Shown piece after piece: positions 5,592 through 5,606 of a DNA stretch of 5,606 bases. The position numbers and the translations under genes were made by a program. The notes under the pieces were generated by a model. That model was given only the letters and a program-made list of their open reading frames with translations, had not been told where the DNA came from and did not search any database. Position 1 is the first letter of the stretch; each line of letters begins with the position of its first letter. This DNA comes from an uncultured Methanomicrobiales archaeon (GTDB lineage Archaea; Thermoplasmatota; Thermoplasmata; Methanomassiliicoccales; Methanomethylophilaceae), in the NCBI GenBank assembly GCA_946528255.1, contig CAMMYR010000052.1, positions 1-5,606 on the forward strand, written 5' to 3'.

Positions 5592-5606
5592 ACGATAGAT
5601 ATGGGA

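Larger units (their letters stand above)
5224..5606. other. Gene-poor, AT-richer repeat region
   Basis: No coding sequence of convincing length or family was found on either strand in these 383 bases. The content is the two structured repeats, an octamer cluster between them, and a small hairpin. Two tiny open frames (5225-5269, 14 codons plus stop, and 5442-5507, 21 codons plus stop) both read MAGLKEPA across the 25-base block, because that block is identical in both copies. The lower GC and repeats contrast with the compact GC-rich DNA to the left, as expected of an accessory or recombination-prone segment. It continues past the right edge. Confidence 0.7.

Overview
The window looks archaeal. 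The decisive evidence is the left end: on the minus strand an archaeal/eukaryotic-type RNA polymerase subunit H gene (rpoH, the Rpb5 C-terminal homologue) is followed, with a 4-base overlap, by the large RNA polymerase subunit B gene, which runs off the left edge. This rpoH-rpoB order is the standard archaeal core RNA polymerase operon and is absent from bacteria. TATA-like promoter elements about 25 bases before inferred transcript starts, weak or absent Shine-Dalgarno sites, high-GC coding DNA rich in AGG arginine codons, and the style of the accessory genes would fit a host-associated euryarchaeon. The Thermoplasmata/Methanomassiliicoccales group is my guess; it is not proven by anything in the window.

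Layout, left to right. 1-1585 (-): RNA polymerase subunit B, N-terminal 528 residues. 1582-1860 (-): rpoH. 1861-2065: rpoH leader and promoter, with a UUCG-capped hairpin. 2066-4069 (-): P1B-type heavy-metal ATPase without an N-terminal metal-binding domain, with an unusual C-terminal tail and atypical transmembrane metal-site residues. 4070-4330: divergent promoter region dense in palindromes and repeated motifs. 4331-4939 (+): isochorismatase-family cysteine hydrolase, probably on a leaderless transcript. 4927-5223 (+): RelB/DinJ-type antitoxin overlapping the hydrolase by 13 bases, with no toxin gene after it. 5224-5606: AT-richer DNA with no convincing gene. It holds two copies of a roughly 115-base structured repeat and, between them, a cluster of four TAATTGCG octamers in alternating orientation.

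How the parts relate. rpoH and rpoB form a housekeeping transcription operon. The ATPase and the hydrolase are divergently transcribed from the palindrome-rich spacer, which may hold a shared operator. The hydrolase and antitoxin overlap and are probably co-transcribed, but nothing links them functionally. The right end looks like accessory DNA: lower GC, an orphan antitoxin, and repeats. The best candidate for something undescribed is the paired repeat at 5223-5338 and 5476-5591. Its two copies have diverged in sequence but keep a 25-base block and a stem in which one pair changes from T-A to C-G in a compensatory way.
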